Positions 41,848-52,041 of a DNA stretch of 55,735 nucleotides are shown piece by piece; position 1 is the stretch's first letter, and every line of letters starts with the position of its first letter. Under the pieces are notes generated by a model, which was given only the letters and a program-made list of their open reading frames with translations, was not told the origin of the DNA and did no database searches. This DNA is from Spirochaetia bacterium. GTDB taxonomy: Bacteria; Spirochaetota; Spirochaetia; Treponematales; Treponemataceae. The stretch lies in contig JALFAW010000088.1 of the NCBI GenBank assembly GCA_022773305.1, forward strand, positions 1-55,735, given 5' to 3'. The position numbers and the translations under genes were made by a program.

Positions 41848-42498
41848 ATGGAATGTTCAGTTATTATTATAGATGACCATCCGCTTTTCAGTCGCGGATT
41901 AGCACAACTCATAGAAACTCAAAAAGATTTTAAAGTTGTTGGAATGGCAAAAGACAGAATCGAAGCACTAGATTTGATTAATAAAACCACTACAGATTTA
42001 GTGATTCTCGATTTAAATCTAGGACAAGAAGATGGACTTGAATTGATTAAAGATATTCTTTCATTTAATTCCCACATAAAAATTCTCGTTCTTTCAATGC
42101 ATGATGAAAGATTTTATGCAGAACGTGCTTTAAAAGCTGGTGCAAAAGGTTACATAATGAAAGCCGAAGCAGAATCTCAAGTCATAAATGCATTAAAAAC
42201 AGTTAAAAATGGCGATATTTATTTAAGTGAAAATGAAAAGAAAAGGATGAAGGAACTTCTTCAAGGAGATTCAGATAATTCTGATAAGTTTGCAACAATT
42301 TCTACTCTTTCCGATAGACAATTACAGATTTTTTCATTGATTGGAAAAGGTTTAGGTACAGTAGATATTGCAAAAAAACTTAATTTAAGTATTAAAACTA
42401 TTGATACTCACAAAGAGAATATAAAAGCAAAACTTCACTGCACTTCTTCAGCCGAATTGAGACAAATGGCAATAAACTGGACTAGCAAAGCAGACTAA
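41848..42498 (+). CDS. NarL/LuxR-family response regulator
   Basis: Receiver IIIDDHPLFSRGLAQLI..DLVILDLNLGQEDGLEL and LuxR HTH LSDRQLQIFSLIGKGLGTVDIAKKLNLSIKTIDTHKENIKAKL. Confidence 0.92.
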   Translation: MECSVIIIDDHPLFSRGLAQLIETQKDFKVVGMAKDRIEALDLINKTTTDLVILDLNLGQEDGLELIKDILSFNSHIKILVLSMHDERFYAERALKAGAKGYIMKAEAESQVINALKTVKNGDIYLSENEKKRMKELLQGDSDNSDKFATISTLSDRQLQIFSLIGKGLGTVDIAKKLNLSIKTIDTHKENIKAKLHCTSSAELRQMAINWTSKAD

Positions 42499-42532
42499 AA
42501 ATCACTTTTTTATAATTATTAACTAATAAACG

Positions 42533-42568
42533 AAAAAAGACAGGTTTGTTCAAAAGCCTGTCTTTTTT
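42533..42568. terminator. Bidirectional terminator
   Basis: AAAAAAGACAGG..CCTGTCTTTTTT between convergent genes. Confidence 0.75.
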
Positions 42569-42596
42569 TATATTAAAAAAAACTATTAACTATTGT

Positions 42597-43031
42597 CTAT
42601 TGCAAAACTTTAGCAATACGTTCCAAAACCTTTTTGCGGTCAAGAGGTTTTATAATATAACTCTTTGCACCAGTCATTAAAGATTTTTTTACCAGTTCTT
42701 CTTTACCAAGAGCACTTACCATTACAACCTTTGCATTTTTATCAAAAGCCATAATCTGTTCCAAAGCAGTAATTCCGTCCATCTTTGGCATTGTAATATC
42801 CATAGTTACAAGGTCAACATTTGGACACAATTCCTTATATTTATCAACACCTTCTTTTCCATCAGCTGCAGTTGCAATAACTTCGTAACATTCGCTTGAC
42901 AGAATCTGACTAAGCTGTTTTGCAACGAACATTGAGTCATCTACAACTAAAACTTTATATGGAGTTCCATCTGCTTTTTTTCCTTCAGGTGGACGGTCAT
43001 TGATAGTTGGATAATCTTGTGTTGTTTTCAT
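42597..43031 (-). CDS. cheY: Chemotaxis response regulator CheY
   Basis: YKVLVVDDSMFVAKQL, DLVTMDITMPKMDGITAL; operon with cheX/cheA. Confidence 0.9.
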   Translation of the reverse strand: MKTTQDYPTINDRPPEGKKADGTPYKVLVVDDSMFVAKQLSQILSSECYEVIATAADGKEGVDKYKELCPNVDLVTMDITMPKMDGITALEQIMAFDKNAKVVMVSALGKEELVKKSLMTGAKSYIIKPLDRKKVLERIAKVLQ

Positions 43032-43074
43032 ATTGTCTCCTAAGAGAGCAAATAAATTGCTCTATTTATTTTTT

Positions 43075-43557
43075 TTAAGCACGTTCCCTAATAGAAACAT
43101 TAACTTCAATTTTACCACAATCTGAAAGAAGAGGTACAATTAAAGCTTCAACGCTATCTGTAGTTCCACCCAAAGCAGCAATTTCCATTTTCTGACCAAC
43201 AAAAAGAGCTGGAGGTGTTAAGTCGAACCGGAATCCCAATTCATGCAACTTTGTAACAGCCTGAGCAGTAATCAAATTTGCCAATTCACTGATTGTAGCT
43301 TTTGCCAAATCATCAAATTCTGGCAATTTCTCACCATTCATTGCAGAAGCAATATTTAAAGCAGTTTCCATAGTCATATCAAAAAGAACACGACCTTCTA
43401 CATCACCTGCCAAGCCAACCAAAGCAGCAACACCCATAACCGGCATAGCAGTTGATTTTAAATACAAATCTCCACGTTTTACTTCTGCACCACCAAGAAC
43501 TTCTTGAAGAACTCTAAAAGAAGTTTCAACAAATGGATTAATATACTCTACTCGCAT
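43075..43557 (-). CDS. cheX: CheY-P phosphatase CheX
   Basis: CheX/CheC-like: FDDLAKATISELANLITAQAVTKLHELG (E-x-x-N motif). Confidence 0.88.
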   Translation of the reverse strand: MRVEYINPFVETSFRVLQEVLGGAEVKRGDLYLKSTAMPVMGVAALVGLAGDVEGRVLFDMTMETALNIASAMNGEKLPEFDDLAKATISELANLITAQAVTKLHELGFRFDLTPPALFVGQKMEIAALGGTTDSVEALIVPLLSDCGKIEVNVSIRERA

Positions 43558-43576
43558 ATTTATCTCCTATATTTTT

Positions 43577-44989
43577 TTAATCCTTGCCATAAGCAACTAT
43601 TTTATCTACAGTTTTTTCGCCAAAATTGAAATTAGATGGCATAGCTTCATTTTCACCAATTATTACTATACCATTTCCTTTCATTTTTTCCAAGAAGTCA
43701 GAAACAACAGTTTCCTGAGCATTCTCGTCAAGCAAAGAAAGAATATCTCTTGCAAAAATAATGTCTACCATTGGTAAAGCATTTGTATTTTTGCAATCAT
43801 GATATTCAAACATAATACTTTCTTTTATTTCTTGACTAAAAGTATATTCTCCATTTGCTTTTTTTGTCAAAAATGGAGCATACCAATCTGTAGACAAATT
43901 AGCTGGAACAGAAATCAAAGCTGCATTTGAAACACTCAACAAATCAATATCCTGAGCATAAATCCTGATTCTTGCAGCCGGATAACGTTTCTTTAAAACA
44001 CAGGCCAATGAATAAGTTTCCATTCCTTTTGCACAACCTGGATTCCAAACAACAATTTGTTTTGCAGTATTATCAGGTAATGCTTTCTCTAAATTCTTCG
44101 CATATTCTTTTGTCCACCATGCTTCTGAACAGGTTGACCAGAATGTTTTTAAAAACTCAGCAGAATCTTTATCATTATTAATCTGAGGATTATCTTCATT
44201 TTTGATTTTTTTCCACTCTTCATAACGATGATTTACCCAAGACTTATTTACTGATGTTACAAAAAACTTTGAATATTTTTGTAAACTGTCAGCGATGAAT
44301 TTCAAATCAACTGGATTAGATTTTGCAGATGTTTGAGAAATTGTTTTTGCAATATCAGTAGCTGATTTTTCCTGAGCAGCAGCAAGAACTGGAGCAGAAG
44401 GTGCACCTACCGATTTTGAAAAAACAGTCTGTGGTTTTGTATAATGAGCCTTAAGCATTTCATCATTATTTGAATCAAATGTTTCTTTTGAAGAAAAAAT
44501 TCTAGTTACATCTAAAAGAACATAAAGTCTATTATTACTTTCAACAACACCATCAATATATTTAATATTAATATCACCAAAAAGAGGATGAGGTGGTTGA
44601 ATAGTACTTTTCTGAACGCCCACAACTTTATCAATTTTATCTACAACTATACCAAAAATTTGATCATCAACAGTAAGAATAATCATATTTTCAAGTTTGT
44701 TTTCATCTCGTGGAGGAACTTCAATATTAAAAAATAAACGTAAATCAAGAATTGGAATGATTTCACCACGAAGATTATAAACACCAAGTACAAAAGGTAA
44801 TGTATTTGGCACGTATGTAAAACGCCCTGCTTTTGCAATTTCTTTTACATACATAATATCAACTGAGTAATCTTTATCTGCCAACGAAAAAGTAACCATT
44901 TTAAAATCAATAACAGTTGCATTTTCATTTTTTTGTTCAACCTGTTCTGCCACATCAATAGCCACAAGTGTTTTATTATCTAGTTCCAT
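43577..44989 (-). CDS. CheW domain fused to degenerate CheR-like domain
   Basis: N-terminal CheW (FTYVPNTLPFVLGVYNLRGEIIPILDLR) and C-terminal CheR-like (VVWNPGCAKGMETYSLACVLKKRYPAARIRIYAQDID). Confidence 0.85.
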   Translation of the reverse strand: MELDNKTLVAIDVAEQVEQKNENATVIDFKMVTFSLADKDYSVDIMYVKEIAKAGRFTYVPNTLPFVLGVYNLRGEIIPILDLRLFFNIEVPPRDENKLENMIILTVDDQIFGIVVDKIDKVVGVQKSTIQPPHPLFGDINIKYIDGVVESNNRLYVLLDVTRIFSSKETFDSNNDEMLKAHYTKPQTVFSKSVGAPSAPVLAAAQEKSATDIAKTISQTSAKSNPVDLKFIADSLQKYSKFFVTSVNKSWVNHRYEEWKKIKNEDNPQINNDKDSAEFLKTFWSTCSEAWWTKEYAKNLEKALPDNTAKQIVVWNPGCAKGMETYSLACVLKKRYPAARIRIYAQDIDLLSVSNAALISVPANLSTDWYAPFLTKKANGEYTFSQEIKESIMFEYHDCKNTNALPMVDIIFARDILSLLDENAQETVVSDFLEKMKGNGIVIIGENEAMPSNFNFGEKTVDKIVAYGKD

Positions 44990-45013
44990 AAAAATACTCC
45001 TAATATTGACCTG

Positions 45014-47521
45014 CTACATATATTGATTTTGCTGTTGTGCAAGAAGTTCCTGTTTTACGCCAAGTTCAAGTAACTGACTAACATCAATAATTAAAGAAAC
45101 AGAACCATCACCTAGAATTGAAGCCCCAGCAATTGCTGGAGAATTTGTAAACTGATCTTTCAGTGGTTTGATTACAACATCTTCTTCACCGATTAGAGCA
45201 TCTACCATAACACCAATTTTCTTTTCCTGAGAACCAACAATTACAATATAGCATTCATCTGACTGAACAGTTTCTTTTATGCCGAAAAGTCGTGAAAGAC
45301 GCAAAATGCTTATAACTTCATTTCGAACATTCATAATTTCATAATTATCAATATGATTGATTTCCTTGATATTTATGCACTGACTTTCAATAACATTTGC
45401 AATTGGAATTGAGTAAACTTCACGTCCAACACGAACCAAAAGACCTTGAATAATAGCCAAAGTCAATGGAAGTTTTATGATAAACGAAGTGCCTTTCCCT
45501 TTTGCAGAATTTACAGAAATTGTTCCTTTCAAGTTTTGAATCATTGTTTTTACAACATCAAGACCTACTCCACGTCCAGAAATGTTTGAAATCTTATCTG
45601 CAGTTGAAAAACCTGGCTGCATTATCAACTGATATGCATCCTGATCTGAAAGAACTTTATCTGGATGAATAAGACCTTTTTCTATAGCTTTGCGTTTTAC
45701 TTTTTCTACATCAATTCCAGCACCATCATCTTTGATTTCGATGACAATCATATTTCCTTCATTTGATGCTTTGAGCAAAACTGTTCCTGTTTCAGGTTTG
45801 CCATTTGCAACACGAACATCTGGCATTTCAATTCCATGGTCAACAGAATTTCGCACACAATGCATGATTGGGTCAAGCAAATCTTCTACTACTGATTTAT
45901 CAAGTTCTGTGTCTTCACCTTCAATCACTAAATCGATTTTCTTATTCAAATCTCTTTGTAAATCGCGAACAACACGAGGGAAACGACTGAAAATCTGATT
46001 GATTGGAACCATTCGGATTTTCATTACGCCTTCCTGTAAATCTCCTGCAATTGTACCCAGATTTTGAGTGTAAGAACGGAATTTTGCATATATATTTTTT
46101 GTTTCAGCTTCATATTCATCAAAAATATTTCCAAGAGTACTGTATTCCTGCATAATATTTTTTCTGATTTCATTTGCAGAAGCACCATTTTTTGCTTCTT
46201 CAATATAATCTGGAAGTTTATCAAACAGAGAATGAAGTTTTTCTTTAAATTCAGCTTCCAAAGTCTGGAAATGAGAAATTTCACTTGCATTTTGCATTGC
46301 AAGCTGATTGAAAGAAGCTTTATTGATAACGGCTTCTGAAACAAGATTCATAAGATTATCAATTCGTCTTGAATCTACACGTAAAATTGAACCTTGCTGT
46401 GGATGAACTCCTTCTTTTTTTGGCTCAACTTTCTTCTGTTCTTTTACTTCTGATGTTCCTGCCGGTTTTGAAGCATTTTCTGCAGGGGCAGATGCTGAAC
46501 CTTTAGAACTTTCTGGTTTTAGAATATTATCATTTAAAATATCTTTCAATAAATCATTTTGAGCATCTGAGATATTTCCTTGCGGTAAATCAAGTGATGG
46601 AGTAATTGGTGCTGAAGAAACTGTTGACTGAGAAGCAACTGGAGATTGAACTGGAGCTGCTGAATGAGAAACATCAGAAGCTGTACCAGTAGTATTATCT
46701 ACAAGATAATGTGCATCAGTTATTAATGTTACATCACTTAAAAAAGATGCATCTTCAAGTTGAGAACCGTCTGCTTCTGTAGCAATATAATAATATACAT
46801 CTTCATAAAACTGATCTTCGTAAAGTGCATCAAAATCAGGAACTGTTTTAAGGACATTTCCAACTGATTTTAAAGCGGCAAAAACTTGAATACCACCTAC
46901 AGTATTCATAGGATTGTTTTCATCAAATTTAACGGCAACACACCAAAGTTTTTGAGAACCTTCACAAGTTTCCTTTAATTCAGCGAATTCTGCTTCTGAT
47001 AAATCTGGTAAAATCATGCCAGAACTTTGAGCAGGGGCTTTCTGAACAGGTGCAACAGTTTGTACTGGTGCAGAAACTGGAGATGCTGGTTTTGGTGCAG
47101 ATGCTTTTGTTTTTGCATCTCCTTTTTGAGGAATGTAAGCATGAAGTTTATTTTCAAGATCATCAATATTTTCCTGATAAATACTTCCATTTTGACGTGC
47201 TTCAAGCATAGCTTTGATAACATCGATAGAAGTAAGCAAAATGTCAACAACAGCTTCATCAACTTTCAATCTATCAGAACGAATTTCATCCAGCACATCT
47301 TCTACTGTATGTGTAAAATGAGAAAGTTCCATCATCTCTACTGTTGCAGAACCGCCTTTCAAAGTATGGGCTGCACGGAAAATTTCATCAATAGCCTCAT
47401 GATTTGAAGGGTCGTTTTCTATTACAAGAACATTACTTTCCAGCTGTTCTACCTGCTGTTCAGCTTCAGCAAAGAAATCTTTTAAGAGTTCTTCGTTATT
47501 TGGGTCAAGATAATCACTCAT
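45014..47521 (-). CDS. cheA: Chemotaxis histidine kinase CheA
   Basis: HPt AAHTLKGGSATVEM, LDPIMHCVRNSVDHGIE, GRGVGLDVVKTMIQNLKG, C-terminal CheW-like domain. Confidence 0.96.
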   Translation of the reverse strand: MSDYLDPNNEELLKDFFAEAEQQVEQLESNVLVIENDPSNHEAIDEIFRAAHTLKGGSATVEMMELSHFTHTVEDVLDEIRSDRLKVDEAVVDILLTSIDVIKAMLEARQNGSIYQENIDDLENKLHAYIPQKGDAKTKASAPKPASPVSAPVQTVAPVQKAPAQSSGMILPDLSEAEFAELKETCEGSQKLWCVAVKFDENNPMNTVGGIQVFAALKSVGNVLKTVPDFDALYEDQFYEDVYYYIATEADGSQLEDASFLSDVTLITDAHYLVDNTTGTASDVSHSAAPVQSPVASQSTVSSAPITPSLDLPQGNISDAQNDLLKDILNDNILKPESSKGSASAPAENASKPAGTSEVKEQKKVEPKKEGVHPQQGSILRVDSRRIDNLMNLVSEAVINKASFNQLAMQNASEISHFQTLEAEFKEKLHSLFDKLPDYIEEAKNGASANEIRKNIMQEYSTLGNIFDEYEAETKNIYAKFRSYTQNLGTIAGDLQEGVMKIRMVPINQIFSRFPRVVRDLQRDLNKKIDLVIEGEDTELDKSVVEDLLDPIMHCVRNSVDHGIEMPDVRVANGKPETGTVLLKASNEGNMIVIEIKDDGAGIDVEKVKRKAIEKGLIHPDKVLSDQDAYQLIMQPGFSTADKISNISGRGVGLDVVKTMIQNLKGTISVNSAKGKGTSFIIKLPLTLAIIQGLLVRVGREVYSIPIANVIESQCINIKEINHIDNYEIMNVRNEVISILRLSRLFGIKETVQSDECYIVIVGSQEKKIGVMVDALIGEEDVVIKPLKDQFTNSPAIAGASILGDGSVSLIIDVSQLLELGVKQELLAQQQNQYM

Positions 47522-47640
47522 ATTAAAATATTATATACCGAAAACAATAGATTTCAAGCAAAATTATAAAAAAAATCAAAAAAAAATAATATTTGATTAA
47601 TTCTATAATTTTTTACTTGAATCTTTAAAATTCAATCTCT

Positions 47641-47766
47641 TGTTTAAACCGTGGCAAGGATAGTAGCCCCTGCGAAGCAGTCCACTGGACTGAGCGAAGC
47701 GAGGGAAGCGGATGAGCGTTAGCGAAGGGCGAATAGCCTGTTTTTTGCGGAGCAAAAAGCCACCCA
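47641..47766 (+). repeat. Dispersed modular hairpin repeat, copy R4
   Basis: AAACCGTGGCAAGGATAGTAGCCCCTGCGAAGCAGTCC...GCCTGTTTTTTGCGGAGCAAAAAGCCACCC. Confidence 0.9.
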
Positions 47767-47834
47767 AAATAAAAAATAAATAATGTATATTTTACTTTAT
47801 CAAAAAAATAAAATTTTTCACAACTTGAGATAAA

Positions 47835-49187
47835 TCATACTGAAAATTTCATGTCATTTACTTTGGAAGAATCAAAATTTTCCCAGAACGGCATTTGTGA
47901 ATCATCGCAGTCTTTGCCGTTCGGATCACCTGTTTTGATGAAATTGCACAAATAATTGCACATTTTTCTGGAAACATCATAATGCTTTCCTGTGAACGGA
48001 CGCCAGCATTTTGCAAGAGTTTCAAACCAGAACCACAAATCTACTGAATGGAATTTTCCAGGATTGTCCCAGCCTGGAATATCAACATCAAAATGATAAA
48101 AATAATTTTTGTCTTTGATGCCATGTTTTTCCATGTACTGCTGGTACATAATGTTTGCCTGTTTGATTGGATTTTCAGTTTTTCCGTCAGGTGTCTGGAA
48201 ATTAAATTCGTCTGAAGTGTAGCCGAACATCATAGGGACTGATTTAAAATCATTTTTTTCTACTGCTGAAAAGAAATCTGAATGTATGAATTTGTTGTCA
48301 AGAACTGGTGTCCATGTTTGAATTGATTTTGCATGTCCGCCGTATTCATCCCATTTTTTGCGAAGTTCTGCTGTAGTGAATTTTCTCATTTCTGCAAGAT
48401 TTTTTGCCCCGCAAAATTCAAAAAACTGTTTCCCCATTTCTTCTGCTGTGCTTAAAGGCTTTGGATTCATTACGGTGTTTCCCGGCATGTAAAACATTCC
48501 GCTGTGGCAGACTGCACGATTGAAAAGTCCGTCTGAACCTTTAAGAATCTGGGTTAGAACGCTTGCTCCGCCCGCAGATTGACCACCGATTGTGATATTC
48601 TGGTTATCACCACCGAATGCTTCGATATTATCTTTGACCCACTGAATTGCCATTCTCTGGTCAAGAAGTCCGAAATTTGTCGGAGCTTCCGGGTTTTCTT
48701 TTGTAATTTCAGGGTGGCTCATAAATCCAAACATATTCAAACGGTAAGCTATTGTTACCACAACAATGCCGCGTCTTGCAATTCTTTCTCCGTCAAATTC
48801 CATTTCGGCTGTAAAACCTGTCTGAAATCCTCCGCCAAAAATCCAAACGTAAACAGGAAGTTTTTGTGCATCTTTTTTTTCAAGGTCAGCTGGTGTCCAA
48901 ACATTTAAATAAAGACAATCTTCGCTCATCGGGATGTCTTTATCTACCGACCACTCGCGGCAATATAAATCATCTGGATTGTAATAAGGTGTTGGTTGTA
49001 CCGAAATGGGACCAAACTTATATGCCTGGAGCGCACCTTCCCACTTTTCTACTGGAACAGGTGCGTGAAACCGCAAATTGCCAACTGGAGGCTTTGCAAA
49101 AGGAATGCCTTTGAATGAAGTGATTCTTGGATCTGCGGCTGGCAAACCTTCAATTTTTCCAAGTTTTGTTTCGACTGTTCTAATCAT
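47835..49187 (-). CDS. Type B carboxylesterase
   Basis: ITSFKGIPFAKPPVGNLRF, EDCLYLNVWTP, ITIGGQSAGGASVLTQI (GxSxG). Confidence 0.93.
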   Translation of the reverse strand: MIRTVETKLGKIEGLPAADPRITSFKGIPFAKPPVGNLRFHAPVPVEKWEGALQAYKFGPISVQPTPYYNPDDLYCREWSVDKDIPMSEDCLYLNVWTPADLEKKDAQKLPVYVWIFGGGFQTGFTAEMEFDGERIARRGIVVVTIAYRLNMFGFMSHPEITKENPEAPTNFGLLDQRMAIQWVKDNIEAFGGDNQNITIGGQSAGGASVLTQILKGSDGLFNRAVCHSGMFYMPGNTVMNPKPLSTAEEMGKQFFEFCGAKNLAEMRKFTTAELRKKWDEYGGHAKSIQTWTPVLDNKFIHSDFFSAVEKNDFKSVPMMFGYTSDEFNFQTPDGKTENPIKQANIMYQQYMEKHGIKDKNYFYHFDVDIPGWDNPGKFHSVDLWFWFETLAKCWRPFTGKHYDVSRKMCNYLCNFIKTGDPNGKDCDDSQMPFWENFDSSKVNDMKFSV

Positions 49188-49200
49188 TTTTCCTCCCTTT

Positions 49201-49433
49201 AAAAGTCAAGAAGATTGTTTCAACAATCGACTGACTTTTTTACGCTGTTCCGTAATGTAATGAGGAACAGCAGTTTAATGTAAGATAAAGCCGCGCTATT
49301 TTAGCGGTTTTATCACACTCCTATTAAAACACCGCGTTAGCGGCGAGCCAGGATGGCGAGTATCCAAGTTTATGAAGTGCAGAGCACGAAATAAACTTGG
49401 TGATAAAAATTACATGGACGTAATTTTTATCAC
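49201..49433. repeat. Array of six consecutive hairpins in one intergenic region
   Basis: Stems at 49201-49239, 49244-49271, 49284-49314, 49332-49343, 49364-49400, 49400-49433 (see finding). Confidence 0.8.
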
Positions 49434-49438
49434 ACCTC

Positions 49439-50833
49439 CTATAATTTTATGGATTTGAGCTGTCCTGCTCCATATCCTTTAAATGTAAGATAAATTGCAT
49501 TAATTCCGTCTGGAATTGAAACCTGAGCGGAATTTTCTTCCCAAAAGTTTGAATATATAACTTTGATTTTTCCAAGAATTTCTCCATCCCATTTTGTGCG
49601 AACTTCGAACTCTCCATCAAAATAACCGCGATTTACTATTGTAAGTTTTTTGATGTTTTTGCAATCAAAATATTTAAATCCTATGGTTGTATTATTTTGA
49701 ATATTCACAATGTAGCCGGTTTCCTGGTCACCATCGCGTCCATCCTGTGTGATTCTTGCAAACTTTTCTCCGCCAACATATTTACTTGGCATTTGAGTGT
49801 TAAAAATGTTGCAGGCAATGCAGGCTGGATATTCACCAACAGCACGTAAAGGTCCGCCGTTTAATCCACAGGAAGTAATTTCTACCTGGTCTATAGTTCC
49901 GTCTTCTGCAATTTTGATTTTTTCGGCACAGCCCTGACGACTGTACCAGGTTCCGTTTGTATGACGATGATAGAAAATGTAATACTCTCCGTTGATTTTT
50001 TCAAATCCGCCATGATTATTTGCCCCATAAGCAGCTGGCATATCTGAAGGTTTGTAAGATGAAATTCCAACATCACAATTACTCACAATCACACCGCGGT
50101 ATTGAAAATCTTTGACAGGATTTTTACTTGTGGCATAACAAAGTTCGTGCATTGCGCTGGAAGAATATACAAAATAATAAGTATCACCAACTTTTCTGAT
50201 AGAAGGAGCTTCGAAAAATTCGTGGTTTTCAAAAGATGTATTTTTACCGTAACAGTCTCCTGGAACTATGACATTGTAGTCTTCTTCGATGGTAAGCATA
50301 TCTGCTCCTAAAACAGTTGCCATCGCTCCAAGTCTGTCTTGCATTTGATGTCCACAAAATCCTGTGTAAAGGTAAGTTTTATTTCCTTCTGTGAGAACTG
50401 CAGGATCAAACTGAGGCATATTTCCCTGTCTTTCTCCAAGTTTTGTTCCGTCTTTGTAATGAACGTAACCGTAAAATTCATATTTTCCAGCCGGAGTGTC
50501 GCAAACAGCAACTGAAACAAAACTTGCTTTATCTAAAACATAATAAAGATAATATCTTCCGTCAGGACCTTGCGTTACATCAGGAGCATACAAAACCATT
50601 CTGCCGTCTTGAGCAGGATCCTGGTCTTTTTTATAGATTACCCCTTCATATTTCCAGTCAGTTAAATCTGTAACATTCGCTGAATAACAGACATAGTCTC
50701 CTAGACAAAAAACTGCACCATTAAACATATCGTGTGAACCAAAAACATAAACTCTGTCTCCAAAAACATGAGGTTCACCATCAGGTACATATTCCCAAAA
50801 TGGCATATATGGATTAAAACACTGTTTTTTCAT
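49439..50833 (-). CDS. Glycoside hydrolase family 43-type (arabinofuranosidase/xylosidase-like)
   Basis: NPYMPFWEYVPDGEPHVFGDRVYVFGSHDMF, VLYAPDVTQGPDGRYYLYYV, HHGGFEKINGEYYIFYHRHT-like five-bladed propeller pattern. Confidence 0.85.
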   Translation of the reverse strand: MKKQCFNPYMPFWEYVPDGEPHVFGDRVYVFGSHDMFNGAVFCLGDYVCYSANVTDLTDWKYEGVIYKKDQDPAQDGRMVLYAPDVTQGPDGRYYLYYVLDKASFVSVAVCDTPAGKYEFYGYVHYKDGTKLGERQGNMPQFDPAVLTEGNKTYLYTGFCGHQMQDRLGAMATVLGADMLTIEEDYNVIVPGDCYGKNTSFENHEFFEAPSIRKVGDTYYFVYSSSAMHELCYATSKNPVKDFQYRGVIVSNCDVGISSYKPSDMPAAYGANNHGGFEKINGEYYIFYHRHTNGTWYSRQGCAEKIKIAEDGTIDQVEITSCGLNGGPLRAVGEYPACIACNIFNTQMPSKYVGGEKFARITQDGRDGDQETGYIVNIQNNTTIGFKYFDCKNIKKLTIVNRGYFDGEFEVRTKWDGEILGKIKVIYSNFWEENSAQVSIPDGINAIYLTFKGYGAGQLKSIKL

Positions 50834-50880
50834 CTGTCATCTATCTCCTGAAAAAAATTGTTTCATTATAGTTTTATTGA

Positions 50881-51852
50881 TTACTGAAAAACTCTAAGCA
50901 TGAATTGATAGAATCCGCCACGAATTGCAACTGAATTGTGATCGGCACTCATAATTTCAAACCAAAGATGCTCTACACCATTATCATTGAAAATTTTATG
51001 ATAAGATTTTGGGAATTGACCAACAGTTCCATCGTTTGTGCCACAACAAATCATAAAAAGTTTTGGAAGAGGATTTGATCCAACAAATTTCATATCCTCT
51101 ACAGCAAGCTGACCTTCGTGACTCATAGCCCAGTCTTTTGCAGGAACAAGTCCTGGAGCTGGAGCAATGGCACCAATATAACCAAAAAGGTCAGAACGTT
51201 GTAAACCGATAAAAATTGATTCACGTCCGCCCATTGAAAAACCACAAGCAGCGGTATTCTCACGACCAGTTAATACTGAATAGTTTTTTTCAATGTATGG
51301 CATGATGTCATTTACAAGTTCATTGATAAAATTGTCATAAGGAAGAACGGCTTCGCTTGAAAAACCAGGTTTTAAATTCGGGTCGCTTGAAGCATACATA
51401 TGACCAAAAACCATGATGACTTCTTTTGCAAGTCCATCAGCAGCAAGATTTGCCGTAATCTGGCGGAATTTATTATTGTCATCATTAATCATACAATTTT
51501 CGTCGCCAAAAATTCCATGTTGAAAATAGATGACTGGATATTTTTTTGTGCCGTCATAACTTGCTGGTAAAAGAATGGAAAAAGCACGTTCCATATTACA
51601 AGTATTTGAATGATATTTCACATGTTCAACTTTGCCAAGTTTTACATCGCTTCTCTGTTCAGAAACTTCTTTTGGGCAGTCAAAAGCAATTTCATTTCTG
51701 ATCTGATATTTTTCCAAATACTCCATTTTTTTTGTTTCCTCATTTTGCTGATTTGATTGATTGTTTAATTGAATTTCTTCTTTTTTGCTAACACAACTAA
51801 TGATAAGCGGAAAACTCAATAAAACACATGCTAATTTTACTGTTGATTTCAT
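50881..51852 (-). CDS. CE1-like esterase lipoprotein (feruloyl/acetyl-xylan esterase type)
   Basis: Lipobox MKSTVKLACVLLSFPLIISC; GRENTAACGFSMGGRESIFIGL nucleophile elbow, YPVIYFQHGIFGDE. Confidence 0.8.
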   Translation of the reverse strand: MKSTVKLACVLLSFPLIISCVSKKEEIQLNNQSNQQNEETKKMEYLEKYQIRNEIAFDCPKEVSEQRSDVKLGKVEHVKYHSNTCNMERAFSILLPASYDGTKKYPVIYFQHGIFGDENCMINDDNNKFRQITANLAADGLAKEVIMVFGHMYASSDPNLKPGFSSEAVLPYDNFINELVNDIMPYIEKNYSVLTGRENTAACGFSMGGRESIFIGLQRSDLFGYIGAIAPAPGLVPAKDWAMSHEGQLAVEDMKFVGSNPLPKLFMICCGTNDGTVGQFPKSYHKIFNDNGVEHLWFEIMSADHNSVAIRGGFYQFMLRVFQ

Positions 51853-52041
51853 AATTAACAACTCCATATTTATGACAACACAAGGCTTACGAAAATTCCA
51901 CTTTATATAAAAACAAGAAGTGGTAATCCATGAGAAATTGTAAGAATATTTATAGAAGAAAACAATAAGTGAAAACCACCAATTTTGCATGAATCATGCA
52001 CGAGGGAGTGAAATTTTTAATGATTTTAAAAGTTAGGTCTG

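Noticed and set aside
41801-41912. N-terminal extension of the LacI-histidine kinase overlapping the response regulator
   Set aside because: Internal ATG at 41801 (MRIGLFLN) matches the LacI sensor start and removes the overlap.
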